A DNA stretch of 40,247 nucleotides. Origin: Lactifluus volemus. Its lineage: Eukaryota; Basidiomycota; Agaricomycetes; Russulales; Russulaceae. Below, one piece after another: positions 11,985 through 23,147 of the stretch. The translations under genes were made by a program, and so were the position numbers. The stretch spans positions 1 through 40,247 of the forward strand of contig WTXI01000319.1 of NCBI GenBank assembly GCA_022376515.1. The letters are read 5' to 3'. Numbering within the stretch: position 1 is the first letter of the stretch; each line of letters begins with the position of its first letter. Below the pieces are notes generated by a model that did not search any database, was not told the origin of the DNA, and saw nothing but the letters and a program-made list of their open reading frames with translations.

Positions 11985-12345
11985 GCCAGGTGTGGAAGGT
12001 GTAGGGGGGGGGGAAGAGAAACGAGGTACTTCTCTGGATGAGAAAAGATCCTGAGTTTTGGTAAAGGAAACCTAGAGCCGGGTCACTAAACTTACGGGGG
12101 GGTGCGCGAGCTCCTGTGGCCGGCGGCTACTGCTTCAGAGAAAGATCGAGGCCGATCAGAAAGAGGTCCCAGGACAGAAAACGAATAGAAGTACCTCGCG
12201 GAGCTTCCAGTTCCATGAGTTGTATTTGATGGTTGCGATGAAGCCATTCTCGGTGGGTGTGCAGCTTAAGCACAGAAAGCGTAGATCTGAGGGAGTAATA
12301 GGACGGGTGCATGGGTGCCTTGAGCCGAGTTTTGTGCACTACAAC
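11985..12345. repeat. Duplicated cassette, copy A
   Basis: About 360 bp that recur in direct orientation at about 13555-13925 with moderate divergence. Shared landmarks include ggatgagaaaagatc, actaaacttacgggg, cggagcttccagttcc, atgccattctcggtggg (here aagccattc) and gccttgagccgagttttgt. On the minus strand the cassette contains exon-like text, TENGFIATIKYNSWNWKLRE, followed by GTACTT, so it may descend from the exons of an unrecognised gene. A run of about ten G residues marks its left side in both copies. Confidence 0.65.
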
Positions 12346-13554
12346 AACTCACAAATAGGGTCCCTCAGGCCCACAACAAAGACAACGCGACACTGCGGGA
12401 AGTAAGGCAGTCTCGGTACTTACCAGACATACTGTCACCTCGGCGTTCATGCGGGACTGTTTGATCGACGTACTTATACAGTACTGTATAGTACTATACT
12501 TATCTCCCCACACACCTTTCTTATAAATCAGCGTTCATAGAGCACAGCTAACAAAGAACAAAACCGTACTTGGTCGCGCGAGCTAGCTAACTAAAGGTGA
12601 CCTGGGTGGCTGGTGGGGGGGTGAATGTAACTAATGTGTGGATGTGCCGGTTGTGCCGGTGGGAAAAGGTCACGGTGGCGATCGCCCAAGGCTCTCAGCC
12701 GTGATCGCGTGATCCTCCAGGTGTGTCTGCTAGGTTTGACACATGCTTGTGTTTCTTCGATGAATCTCGCGAGGGCTCGGATAGGGTGGGGGTTGCAGGT
12801 GTGAGGAGGCGGTCGCGAGCCTCTCTGAAGAGGGGCATTCAGTTATGACGTGTGACGGGGTCTGCAGGGCTGCGCGACTGCACTGACAGTCGTGGGGGTC
12901 AGGTGCTCATGGGCGGTCTCTCACGTTGTACTCCCCTGTGAGAACGTGCTCAGAAAGGTGTCTGATTGCAGTGCAGAAAAATGGCTGGGAAAAGTTGGCA
13001 GTCCTGGTCGTGGTGAGCCTGATGGTGGGTGCTGTAGAGCGCGGACGGCGCGGGGGGGTAGGCTCGCCAGATTCGTTCCCAGTCAGTGAGGCCTAGTGAG
13101 GGACCGGTAGATTTCCCCACACTTCAATGTTTTAACATTCCGATTTAAACTCAGAGGAGATAGAACATCTGACCAGACGCTCACGCACTCACGCTCTACG
13201 TTTGTATTAACCGGGCGCTGTAAAAGTGAAAGAACCACGCTGTGTGAGGTGGTACAGTACGGTACTTCTATCGCTTTTTCCGTCCAGATCTCTCATTCCG
13301 ATCTGAAACCAGTGTAGGCTGAGATCATCGAACATCACCGAACTGCTTGATGACTGCCCATTCACACGCTTCGTTAGACGCACACTCTATCTTCCCCTTT
13401 CCGTCCTTCCCCTGCAGAACTGTACATACTGCGCTGTGGATAGAAGGGGGGGGGGCGCAGAAGTTCACAGAAGTTCTTTCTCCATTTCCATTTATATTGA
13501 TTTCAAATTGAACAGTAACATGTATGCGGTGAGTGAGCAGACGTGCAGTGCGAG
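12346..13554. other. No gene; part resembles S upstream region
   Basis: No coding region is recognised. About 13205-13350 contains ttaaccgggcgc, ccgtccagatctctcattcc and catcaccgaact, which also occur upstream of S copies 3 and 6 (18.23-18.51 and 27.23-27.44 kb). This looks like the ancestral upstream region of S copy 2, now separated from it by the second cassette. Around 12477-12500 there is a short palindromic 'tacagtactgta' stretch similar to one at the palindrome centre (22.98 kb). Confidence 0.45.
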
Positions 13555-13925
13555 GTTGTGCCAGGTGGGTGTTGAAGGGGGGGGGAGGGAAGTGAAAGAC
13601 GTACCTCTCTGGATGAGAAAAGATCTTGGCAAGCAGAAGGAAACCTAGAGCGGATTACTAAACTTACGGGGGCGACGCAGGAACTGCTGTGGCCGGGCTA
13701 CTACTACTGGCGTTAGAGAAAGAGATCGATGCCGATCAGAAAGAGATCTAGGGACCAAAAAAGATTAATAGTACCTCACGGAGCTTCCAGTTCCTTGAGT
13801 AGTATTCGATGGTTGTGATGATGCCATTCTCGGTGGGTGAACAGCTTAAGCACCGAAAGTGTGGTTTGGGGGGGGAAATAAGATGGGCCCGTGCAGTGTC
13901 CGTGCCTTGAGCCGAGTTTTGTCAC
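13555..13925. repeat. Duplicated cassette, copy B
   Basis: Direct repeat of the 11985-12345 cassette. The minus strand reads SPTENGIITTIEYYSRNWKL then REV before GTACTATT, keeping the same exon-like frame as copy A although third positions and some residues differ. It sits between the upstream-like sequence at 13.2-13.4 kb and S copy 2, consistent with insertion there. Confidence 0.65.
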
Positions 13926-14482
13926 CATTTTTGGCGCTTATCGGCACCACGACGAAAATGCTCCGCTGTCCCAGGGACGTCCGAGGTCCTGCGCTGAGTC
14001 CTACAATCTTCGCTCCGCTCCGATTCACACGCCGGGAGTCGATGAGATACAGTAGAGTACACAGTAGATGAGATTGTGAGTGAATTTGGTTTTTTTGGTG
14101 GATTTCAGTCTCAGGTGGGCGCTTTACAGTGCTCGGGGCCAGCTGAGTGGGACTTGTCACGGCGCGTGTGCGTGAAACCGATGATCGGGATTGAGGGATG
14201 GGATGGGATCTCGATCAGATGACTGCAACCAGCCACTCAATTTCACTCCTCCTAGTCTCTGAGAAATTTTATGTGTTTGCTTTGTTGCTCCTTTTTTTTG
14301 AAAGACTGAAATGAAGCGTTATGCTTCAACTGGATAGAAGTCGACAAAGAGGCAGTGCTCTTTGATAGTGGCGCCGCCCTGGGGTGAACTGAGGGCAAAC
14401 CTGTTGGCAGATAAGCGCCCTTTCCGTCTCGGTTCGCGCAGCCGACGGGCAAATTCGTGCATATCTCCAGCCTGCATAACTG
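13926..14482. other. No gene seen upstream of S copy 2
   Basis: Only short open frames on both strands. I see no homology with the upstream regions of the other S copies until the TATA box at 14483. Confidence 0.4.
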
Positions 14483-14490
14483 TATAAATA
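14483..14490 (+). promoter_or_regulatory. TATA box of S copy 2
   Basis: TATAAATA lies 101 bp before the predicted ATG at 14584, in the same relative place as in the other copies. Confidence 0.6.
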
Positions 14491-14583
14491 CATCCTCCAT
14501 GGCCAAAACAATTCTGTACGACACCTTAACAATAGCCCCTCTTCCCCAAGTTCATCAAAGCACCTTTACGGCCCCACTATCGG

Positions 14584-15342
14584 ATGGCAGAAACTCAACT
14601 CCAGCACGAACACGCCAGTCACTCTCAAGGCATTCCACACCATCTACAAGAACATCTACAGCAAAATGCTAGTACGGTCAGCCTCTAACGTAGCGATGTT
14701 CCCTTCAGTTCTGTTGTTCATCATTCCTCAGGTCCAGCTCGCTGCTGGCCATGGCCAAGGTCATCATGGCGATATACTGTATCCCCCTGCCATGCAAGGT
14801 GAACCAGGACAACAAGACCCGCACCACATCAACGTCGTTTACCATGACATGGTATACTACCACCGCCCTCCACCGAGTGTAAGTAAATTTCGTCTGTACA
14901 CTCTCGGGAACCCCTTTCACTAATGACCTCTTCTTCCACTGGCACAGGATCCCGTATTCCCACATGTGCATCACAACTTGGGATTTTCTCAGGGAGAAGT
15001 CGTCGTTCCTGTATGTGTGCTAGCTCCCCTTTCCTGTATGAATGGTTGGGTAATGTCTAACTCTATCCTTTAAAGCAGGAACCTCACGGACCCGACTATT
15101 TTGACTACGCTGATCCACAGGTCGTCCTCGGCCCCGCCCAAGGAGCCTTTCCTCAGACTAATCCTTTGGTTCACAATGCTCCCCCTCCTGACCACCCTGA
15201 GGTAGCGGCAGAGGACCTTCGACACCTTGCCATCCGCTTGTTGAATCATCCGGGTTCACAGGTCGATATGGTTCGCATGGAACCGGGAGCAGCAGGTCAC
15301 TTCAGGGTTGTTATCTCTCTCGAAATGGCTGGTTTCCTTTGA
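14584..15342 (+). CDS. S-family small protein, copy 2 (186 aa, 4 exons)
   Basis: Exons 14584-14676, 14738-14878, 14948-15010 and 15079-15342, all joined in phase 0, give 186 codons. An alternative acceptor six bases earlier for exon 2 would add Val-Gln. Exon 1 encodes a His/Gln-rich start (ETQLQHEHASHSQG). Exon 2 contains GHGQGHHGD and ends YYHRPPPS. Exon 3 is shorter than in other copies, lacking the FPAQAED segment (DPVFPHVHHNLGFSQGEVVV). Exon 4 has PLVHNAPPPDHPEVAAEDLR and SQVDMVRMEPGAAGHFRVVI, ending EMAGFL. No known domain. Convergent with L relic 2, 444 bp away. Confidence 0.8.
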
Positions 15343-15785
15343 AAGTAATTAGTCTACATGATTTGCGTCTTATGCCTTCCTTTTTTTTCTTTGGTGTCCA
15401 CTGGCTTAGGCCTTGAGTCGAGTGTAGACTCATGTATGTACATAGTTCGAGATGCTTTATAAATGTAAATTTCTTGTTCGGTTTAAGGCCAGCGTATGTT
15501 GCGAGAGGTAGAAGCGTGTAAGGCTTCCTGCAAATGTACCGTGATATCCTCTGCATTTAAGCTCTACGCCGAATGCAGTGCTTCATTATGATTTTTTTTA
15601 AAAGACAACGATCGCAAGATGCTATGTACAAACCGTATGTATTGAGAGGTTATGCGATACGACTGACTCGGACAGGTGTGGTAATTAACGGTAATGATCG
15701 ATGATCGACGACGACGACGCATGCTAAAATTGGAAAAGAAAAAAAAAGTCACATCCAACGTGTACGACTCGGACGTGGATATATC

Positions 15786-17262
15786 TCATACGAAAATATC
15801 CTGTTGTAAGATATCCTCCGCCTTCAAGTCGAACACTGCGTTATCGTCCGTCTGTGCGAGGAGGTCAACCAAGCACACATCGACGTCGACGTCCACCGCA
15901 GACCACGTCTTGCTCCACAACAACTTCGAAAGCTCGTCGTCTCCGTCCCCGACGAGCCCCACACTGTCGTTGGCAGTAGTAGTGGTAGTGGTGTCCGCTG
16001 CAGTCTCCATCGACGAGCAGGTCGGAGACTCGGAGGACGATGTAAAAAAGGCTTCTAGCGACGTCCAGAACACCTCCATCTCCTTTGCATCCACTTCCAC
16101 GCTTTGCACTTCATCCGCACGCCAGTCGTGGTGAGAGCCGTAGGAGTAGTCTGCTGAGGCTCGGAGGCAGTGTCCACTGGCACGCCCGCAACATCAAGGG
16201 CGTCTGAGAGGGCATCACTACCGCTCGAGAGCAGACTTGATGGCGGCAGCGGCGAAGACGGTGGGAGGGTATCGGACCATAAGCGTTGGGTGACCATTCC
16301 ATCATCCTCGTCTTCATCTTCGTTGTCGCTAGTACCTCGGCCTTGGCCAGTCTCCTCGTCATCATCCGATGGGGAGGGTAGCGAGCTCGCGGGAGTATCG
16401 ACCGACGCATTTCCATCTTTATCATCTTTCCTTTCCTTGCCAGCAACAGCAGCCTCGCTGGCATTTGTTGCCTTTCCCTCGAAGTAGCATAGCGGCGACG
16501 CAGGCCTGGTCATCCCAATACCCTGTCCGCTCAACACGCTCTGGATCGGCGAGAGCACGAGCGAAGGTTTGCTGAGCCGAAGCGTGTTTTGTTCGTCGTC
16601 GTCGTCATCTGCACCGGCATAAGGGGAGAATAACGGGCTCGAGGTGGTAGCCGAAGAGTCCCACGCTGCGCCAGTGGACGTGTTCCGCATCGGCGTGCCT
16701 GGCGGCGCAAAGTTAAGCATAGCCTTGGCCGTGGTAGGTGACGAGGGCGCGTCCAGTGGCGGTGGGGAAGATGTCCGCAAGATGTCCGCGGCAGCGGCCA
16801 TGACGGGCGCCATGGTTGTATCTGTATTCACATTGCTGCTTCCCAATGAGACCCAGCGTGGTTGTTCGCCAGTCTCTTGTCCGCGTGATTTGCAGCGCTC
16901 GAGCGCCTCTGCCGAGATGCACGGCTGGATTGCAGTCGTGGTGCGTGCCCACGCGGGCACGGCATACAGGTTTGTGACTTTTGATGGTGCTGGAATGGAG
17001 TCCTGAGTGAGCGTTTACGTACCAGCAACTTTGCCGAATGCGCTCTTGGCAGATGTGGTATGTACCGTCCTTGGAGGAGAGGGAAAGGCGGCAGAGACAA
17101 GCGTGTTTTGTGCGGAGAACGGGTCAGCGTTTGCATGTGGGGTAAGGGTTTGCTTGAAAACGTGATAGGGTCTGAGAGAAACGGATGCGACAGCAAACTC
17201 AGCTTGCGTTGAGGTGGCGAGCTTTCGTGACGCTTTGGGCGCCTGTGGCCTCGAGTGTGCTC
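15786..17262 (-). pseudogene. L relic 2: 5'-truncated, frameshifted SPT21-like copy
   Basis: Very similar to the last exon of the complete L gene, from residue about 430 (RRPKRH) to the native C-terminus (LQQDIFV, then stop at 15786). The frame is lost near 17130 (a frameshift between LSDPITFSSKPLPHMQT and the next block) and again near 16100-16130, where a short deletion removes the equivalent of SRDGTADE. Between these an open stretch of about 280 codons is still readable (16120-16960). The SPT21 N-terminal domain and exons 1-3 are absent. It is clearly younger than L relic 1. Confidence 0.85.
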
Positions 17263-17462
17263 TGGTCAGCTTGGAAAAAACGCGTCTTTGTCGTGTTGAA
17301 TCGCTTCCTCCAATGGTAGGAGTACTCAAACCGTGGTGTGGAGGTTTTCGACTGTTTGAGGGCGTGAGAGCCAGATCCCCTAATGGAAGTGAAATTCTCC
17401 TTGGCAGCTCCCATCACCGTAGCCATATTCAGGACATTGTGCTCACGCACCGTGACAGACAA
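17263..17462 (-). other. Novel 5' extension shared by L relics 2 and 4
   Basis: Upstream of the L homology both L relic 2 and L relic 4 (26150-26290) carry the same unrelated segment, which does not match the complete L gene. On the minus strand it is open, reading KQSKTSTPRFEYSYHWRKRF in one frame or TPTIGGSDSTRQRRVFSKLT in another, preceded by ATGGCTACGGTGATGGGAGC. Either could be a new first exon or random. In L relic 4 the second frame stays open across 197 codons (25631-26224). It could be a fused partner gene or the scar of the duplication breakpoint. Confidence 0.4.
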
Positions 17463-17843
17463 CAGGTATTATTCCTCTTGTCTCGATGCATGGCTAGGAA
17501 TTACTGGCATTATATATCGAAAGGGGCATGGCAAAGAGAACGTATTTATCAAGGGCAGACGTGATGTTGAGTTGGTTCCTTGGCCATTGTAGTAGGACGA
17601 ATTTACATGTCATGTGCCACCTGGTAAAGGGATATAATTCGGTCATCTCAGCCTGAAGGCTGAAGCGTTGAAGCTTGAAGTCCTGAAGCCTGAGGGCTGA
17701 AGTGTCAATTCTTTTGCATGCGTTGGTCAGAACCAGAACGTAAACCGGTGGCGGCCGGCCGCGACTTTGAGGAAAGGATGATGCGAAAACAGGAGAGGCA
17801 TCAATCGATGCGAGCGAACGGCAAAGAGATCGTGCATCCAATT

Positions 17844-18486
17844 GATTGCAGATCGGAATGAGAGATCTGGACGGATAGAAGTACTAACTGTGGCCGGGGA
17901 CAGCAAATTGTTGGACGTGCGAATGAGAAGATGGGTCGTGAGAAAGGGCCAAATCGTTAGTCGGGTTAATGATACTACAGGGGCACGCGTGGCCAGGATG
18001 GGCGCTTATTAGCATCCAGCCAGATACCTCCCCCTCAGCTCCCCCGGATACGGAATGTCCTATTGAGAAGCCACGCGCCCAGCATGCTATTCCCCTGCCT
18101 CCTCCAATCTCGTAGTTACGAGGTCCACGTCTTTGTAGTAGATACATGTTGCAGATATAAGTGCAGATTTAAAAATAAAAAAGGCACCACAACAAAGTCC
18201 CAAAAGTGAACGGAGATATGTATAGCCCACAATTAACCGGGCGCAACGACACCACAGTTGGGTAATGGCATCGTAGTGTTTACTCCCGGGGAGTTGGGGG
18301 AGGAATCCGACGTGATGCTAATAAGCGCCCATCCTGGCCACGCGTGCCCCTGTAGTATCATTAACCCGACTAACGATTTGGCCCTTTCTCACGACCCATC
18401 TTCTCATTCGCACGTCCAACAATTTGCTGTCCCCGGCCACAGTTAGTACTTCTATCCGTCCAGATCTCTCATTCCGATCTGCAATC
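17844..18486. repeat. Fold-back inverted-repeat element A
   Basis: Left arm 17844-18016 and right arm 18314-18486 are 173-bp inverted repeats, essentially perfect by eye, around a 297-bp middle. The outer 25-30 bp (gattgcagatcggaatgaga) are shared with element B at 26739-27427. The inner arm parts (for example gtggccggggacagcaaatt) are not found in B, whereas the middle (cacgtctttgtagtagatac, ttaaccgggcgcaacgacac) is common to both. No transposase and no obvious target-site duplication were seen. It lies between the 5' end of L relic 2 and the promoter of S copy 3. Confidence 0.85.
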
Positions 18487-18537
18487 GGCTGAGCATCACC
18501 GAACTCTATCGAGTCCCATTACCGCCCTCCCCCTGTG

Positions 18538-18544
18538 TATAAAT
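18538..18544 (+). promoter_or_regulatory. TATA box of S copy 3
   Basis: TATAAAT in the context tgtgtataaatgcgtccaac, 83 bp before the ATG. The same 20-bp context occurs at S copy 6. Confidence 0.65.
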
Positions 18545-18620
18545 GCGTCCAACGATATGCAAGGAAAAAAGATTCAACACGATACCTCAACAATAACTTC
18601 CCTTCCCCGTTAAAACACAG

Positions 18621-19358
18621 ATGGCCGAAATTCAACAGCAACCTGAACAAGTCAATCACTCCCAAGGAGTTATGTCTTCCGTTGCACACCAAAATGTTAT
18701 GGTCAGCTCTAAATGTAGCGATGTTCCCTTCATGGTCAATACTCATATCTACTATTCATATTATTCCTTAGTCCCAGTTCGATGCTCACCATGGCCAAGG
18801 TCACTGGTGTGATATGCATCCCCCGATTGGGGACGTTGCTTTGCAAGGTGGACCCCGTCATATCAATGCCCCTCACTATGACCAGGGATTCTACTACCAG
18901 CCTCCACCCGGTGTGAGTAATTTCCATCTGCTTATCCTCTTGGGGCATCCTTTTCACTAATGATTCCTCCTTCCAAAGGATCATGTATTCCTTCATATGG
19001 ATCACAATGTAGAGTTTGTTCAACGCTTCCCAGCACAGGCAGAAGATGTTGTCCTTGTATGTGCTAACCTCTCCTCCAATTCCCGTATGAACGGTCAGTT
19101 ATCTAACTCGATCTCTTGCTGCAGGAACTTCACAATGCCAATCCGAATTTTGCTCCCGGTCTCGCTCAAGCAGCCGCACCTGATCCATTGGTTCACGATG
19201 CCCTCCCTCCTGACGAGGCGGCGGCAGAGAATCTTCGACGTCTAGCTATCCGCTTCTTGCGTCACCCTGATTCACAGGTAGATATGGTTCGCATGGAACC
19301 GGGTGATGCTGGTCGCTTCAAAGTTGTGATCTCTCTTGAAATAGCTGATTTTTTCTGA
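18621..19358 (+). CDS. S-family small protein, copy 3 (175 aa, 4 exons)
   Basis: Exons 18621-18701, 18778-18912, 18979-19056 and 19125-19358, phase 0 throughout, give 175 codons. Exons 1-3 are nearly identical to copy 6. The N-terminus AEIQQQPEQVNHSQGVM is Gln-rich. Exon 2 has FDAHHGQGHW and ends YYQPPPG. Exon 3 reads DHVFLHMDHNVEFVQRFPAQ. Exon 4 has PDPLVHDALPPDEAAAENLR and SQVDMVRMEPGDAGRFKVVI, ending IADFF. Its 3' end is closer to that of copies 1 and 2 than to copy 6, suggesting recombination between copies. No known fold is recognised. Convergent with L relic 3. Confidence 0.85.
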
Positions 19359-19609
19359 TGTAGCGTTTTATTCCGTGACTTGGTATTCGAGATAGCCACG
19401 CTTGTCTGCGGTTTATGCCTTCCCGTAACCTTCGATGTACGCCTCGAGTTTAGAATCCTATGTATGTACGCTTCGTAAACGGAAGCTCTGGCGTTTTAAG
19501 GCCATTGTGCGATTGTGCCTGATTGACTGTGGAAGTGGAAGCGGGCAATGATTCCTGCATGTGTGCTTGCTACTGTAATACTATCCTCGGCCTTCAAACT
19601 TCAAGTTGA

Positions 19610-21390
19610 ACGCAACGCAAAACGATAATGACGCCGCATGCTGATGTCCCCTGCCTTCAAAGTCGAGAAGTGAACTATAATCCGCCGTGAGGTCAACCAG
19701 GCACGCATCGGCGTCAACACACCACACATAAGCTCGTCATCCCTTGGCGTGCCGTACACTAGTGGTGGTGGTGATGGTGGTAGTGATCGCTTCAATTTCC
19801 ATCGAATAAGAGGCCGGAGACTCGGAGGACGATGCGAGAAAGGCCTCTAACGAGGTCCAGACTCCAGAATGCCTCCATCGCCTTTGCGTTCACTTCCACG
19901 TTCTGCACTTCTTCTGTGGTGCCATCGCGCCCCACTAGCGTCGCTACGGTTTAAGAGCGGGCTCGATGGCGGCGGGGATAAAGATGGGAGGGTATCGGAC
20001 CATAAGCGTTGAGTGACCATTCCATCCTTTTCATTCCCCATTTTCGTCGCTGGCACCTCGGCCGTGGCCAGTCTCCTCGTCATCGCCCGATGGGGTGGGG
20101 AGCGAGCTTGCGGGAGTATCGACCGACGCAGGCTTGGTCATCCCAATACTAAGTCCACTCAACATGTTCTGGATCGGCGACAGCGGATTTGAGCCGAAGC
20201 GTGTTCTGTTCGTCATCATCACCTGCACCGGCATCGGGAGAGAACAACGGGCTCGAGGTCGCAGCCGAAGAGTTCCGCGCCGTGGCAGTGGAGGCATTCC
20301 GCATTGGCGTACCTATCGCAAAGTTAACCATGGTCTTGGCCGTGGTAAGTGTACGAGGGCGCCTCAGGTGGTCAGGAATATGTCTGCAAAATGGCCGCCG
20401 TGTTTGCATTCACGTTGCTGGTTCCCAATGACACCCGGCGTGGTGGTTTGCCAACCTCGATGCGGTGTGACTGCTTGCACTCAAGCACCTTGGCTTGCTC
20501 GCGTGTATTCCCCGCTTCTCTCGGCATAAGCGCTTCCGCTGGGAGGCGCGACGTTGCAGTCATGGTGCGTGCCCAAACTGGAACGGCATAGGTTTTCTGG
20601 CATTCGATGTCACGGGAATGGAGTCCCGAGTTAGCACCAACATAGCAGCCACGTTGGTGAACAGGGCCTTGACGGGGTAGGGTACTGTGATGGAAATATT
20701 TGGTCTGAAAACATGATGGAGACTGAAGGCAATGAATGCGACAAAAAGGTGAACTTGCATTGAGGTGCGGAGCTTTCACAGTAATGCCTTGGTGACCCGT
20801 GTATCTCAGCAACATCGCTCAGTCTGTTCTCCTTCTCAAGCACGACGGCCTTATCATCTGGATCGGTGCCGTGGGGGTCTATGAAGAAGCTGGAGTTGAA
20901 GCGAAATCGATGAAGGGTCAATTGTATGCTGGGCTTGTTTGGTGAGAAGTTGGAAGAGGGCTTCGATTATTACTGTATGATCTTGGTGGAGCGGAGACTC
21001 GTGTGCCTTGATGACGAAAGATTTGGACGCCTTTCTGGTAAGGCATGAATAGAGTGAAAAGTCTTGCCAGTGAGTGAGCACATGCCAGAGTGAGAGTTAG
21101 GGAGGAATGATAGACTATAGGACACCGTTCGGCACTTTCTTCGTGATCTTATCGTTGGGGTTTCACTGGAAGACCGGGAGCGGCCCTGATGAGTCGGTGA
21201 AGATGTGAAAGGGAATCCATAGATAAGTTGCTGCCTCTGGAGCTACGGGAATTTCAGGAAGTTGCTTTGGGCTTGTGGTCTTGTCTCGACGGGTCCTCCG
21301 AGTCAAAATTTGCGGGCTTGGATAGATGCTTGGCGTAGAACGTGGTCGTTGTGCTGGAGTTTGTATCCCTCTACAGCAAACTTGCAGCAA
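19610..21390 (-). pseudogene. L relic 3: longest decayed SPT21-like copy
   Basis: Aligns with nearly the whole last exon of the complete L gene, from about residue 221 (region encoding the TTTTFDAK block, near 21350) to the C-terminal region near 19650. Recognisable pieces are SVDTPASSLPTPSGDDEETG (near 20080), SSPLFSPDAGAGDDDEQNTL (near 20200), and 'ttgcttgttt..gagaagttgg' matching LLQLLGKPAQQ. Many indels break the frame and several internal blocks are missing. Exons 1-3 and the SPT21 N-terminal domain are absent. It is followed by S copy 4 on the same strand. Confidence 0.8.
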
Positions 21391-21695
21391 GAGCTTCTAA
21401 GAACTGTGTCCTGGGTAATGATTCCTCGGCGTCACCCTGAGTTCTAGTTGCCTTCCATTGCGACAATCAACGGAGTCCTGACTCGGACGGGCCGCCTTCC
21501 TCGTAAGTGAAGTTGAATGCACTGGATGTGTTTAATCTGCTCGCACATCCGGACGGTGTTCCAACATTGAAAGAAAGAACGAGAAACGTCAGTGCTACTG
21601 TACAAAGGATTCTGTACCCAAAGCATACGACAATGGATACCCATAAAATGCAAGACAGATACGTGGACTATATCTGATATTTGCAAAACAAAATG

Positions 21696-22611
21696 CTAGT
21701 TAGGGAGAACACTGCCAGTGGCCGTTTCAAAAGAGATCAAAACCCTGACGTGACCGGAAGCACCCAGTCCCATGCGAAACGTATCGGTATGTGAATCAGT
21801 GTAACCCAAGAGGCAGATAGCAAGGCATCGAAGACACTCTCTCGCTGCCTCGTCGGGAGTGTGAACCAATGGATCAGGTACGGCCATTTCGAAAGAGATC
21901 GAAACCCTGACGCGACCAGCAGCACCCGGTTCCATGCGCAACATATCGATTTGTGAATCAGGATAACCCAAGAGGCGGATAGCAAGGAGTCGAAGACAGT
22001 CTCCCACTGCCTCGTCGGGAGGGAGGGCATGGTGAACCAACGGATCAGGTACGGCCTCCTGGGCAGGAGCCGCGCGACCACTGGCATGGTCGAGATTGTA
22101 GGGTCTGTCAGGTCCCTGCAGCAAGAGATCGAGTTGGACATCAGGCCATTCATACAGGAAAGACACTACTACATACTGGGACAACATCTTCTGCATGTGT
22201 TGGCTCGCTGGGGAAGCCTCGAGGAATTCCTACATCATGGACCATAGGCGGGAATACGTAACCCTGTGGAAAGATGGGTCATTGGTGAAAAGGATGCTTG
22301 AGAATGAACGGTACTTACATCCGGCGGAGGAGGGTGGTAAAACCCCATGCCATAGTAAGGGGGAGTCAAGTTGACGTGGCGCGAGTCCCGTGGTCCACCT
22401 TGCATAGCAACGTCCCCAGCGGGGGGACCCCAATGACCTTGGGCATGGCCGGCAGCAAGCTGAATTTAAGAAATGGTGGATATAGATGAGCGTAGGTCAT
22501 GAAGGGAACAGGGACATCACTAGATTAGAAGCTGACCATAACGTTTTGGTGTACATGTTCTTGTAGATAGTGACTGGTTTGTTCGAGGTGTTGCGGCTGA
22601 ATCTCAGGCAT
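21696..22611 (-). CDS. S-family small protein, copy 4 (240 aa, doubled C-terminal module)
   Basis: Minus-strand exons 22537-22611, 22319-22459, 22177-22263 and 21696-22115, all phase 0, give 240 codons. The N-terminus is PEIQPQHLEQTSHYLQEHVH. Exon 2 ends FYHPPPPD and exon 3 contains GYVFPPMVHDVGIPRGFPSE. Exon 4 carries the conserved S module twice in tandem: first PDPLVHHALPPDEAVGDCLR to RVRVSISFEMA, then PDPLVHTPDEAARECLRCLA to HVRVLISFETA. This makes it about 50 residues longer than copies 1, 2, 3 and 6. It is the mirror image of copy 5. A TATA-like element (CTTATA on +, 22675-22680) lies about 64 bp upstream. Confidence 0.85.
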
Positions 22612-22674
22612 CTGATACAGTGGCCTTGAGGTGAGGAGAGAAACACTTTTATGATCGTTCCCATGGCCATTGTA

Positions 22675-22680
22675 CTTATA
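22675..22680 (-). promoter_or_regulatory. TATA-like element of S copy 4
   Basis: TATAAG on the minus strand, 64 bp before the ATG at 22611. It is the mirror of the element at 23148-23153. Confidence 0.5.
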
Positions 22681-22825
22681 CTGTGTGGTATGGGCGTATG
22701 AAGTATCATATCTCAAAGGTGCATCTCAGCGGAAGTTTTTGTTGTGGTTGCGTCTTTCTTCTTTTTTTTTCGATCTAGATCGTGCACTGCCACGCAGTGT
22801 GACATGATAGTGCCCGTCACAGTAC

Positions 22826-22976
22826 TACCGTTAGCCATATACAGTATGGATTGAGGCGCCCACGCTCAACACCACAGAACCGGAATGCGGGCCCATCATG
22901 TACCGTTAGCCATATACAAGTACAGATTGAGGCGCCCACGCTCATCACCACAGCACCAAAATGCGGACCCATCATG
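22826..22976 (+). repeat. Two direct 75-bp repeats at the palindrome centre
   Basis: Units at about 22826-22900 and 22901-22976 each start taccgttagccatatac, continue through attgaggcgcccacgctca and end in cccatcatg. They are about 85-90% identical by eye. The first lies partly in the left arm and the start motif recurs inverted at 22984-23003, so the centre holds three copies of this motif. Confidence 0.75.
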
Positions 22977-23147
22977 TACAGTACTGTATATGGCTAACGG
23001 TAGTACTGTGACGGGCACTATCATGTCACACTGCGTGGCAGTGCACGATCTAGATCGAAAAAAAAAGAAGAAAGACGCAACCACAACAAAAACTTCCGCT
23101 GAGATGCACCTTTGAGATATGATACTTCATACGCCCATACCACACAG

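Noticed and set aside
15694..17006. Long plus-strand ORFs (146 and 120 codons) with Ser/Val runs
   Set aside because: They are reverse-strand shadows of L relic 2; the same shadows recur opposite every L copy, including 29751-30248.
18258..18446. Small ORF with the same peptide as one on the opposite strand at 17884-18147
   Set aside because: The identity results from the 173-bp inverted repeat of element A, not from two genes.
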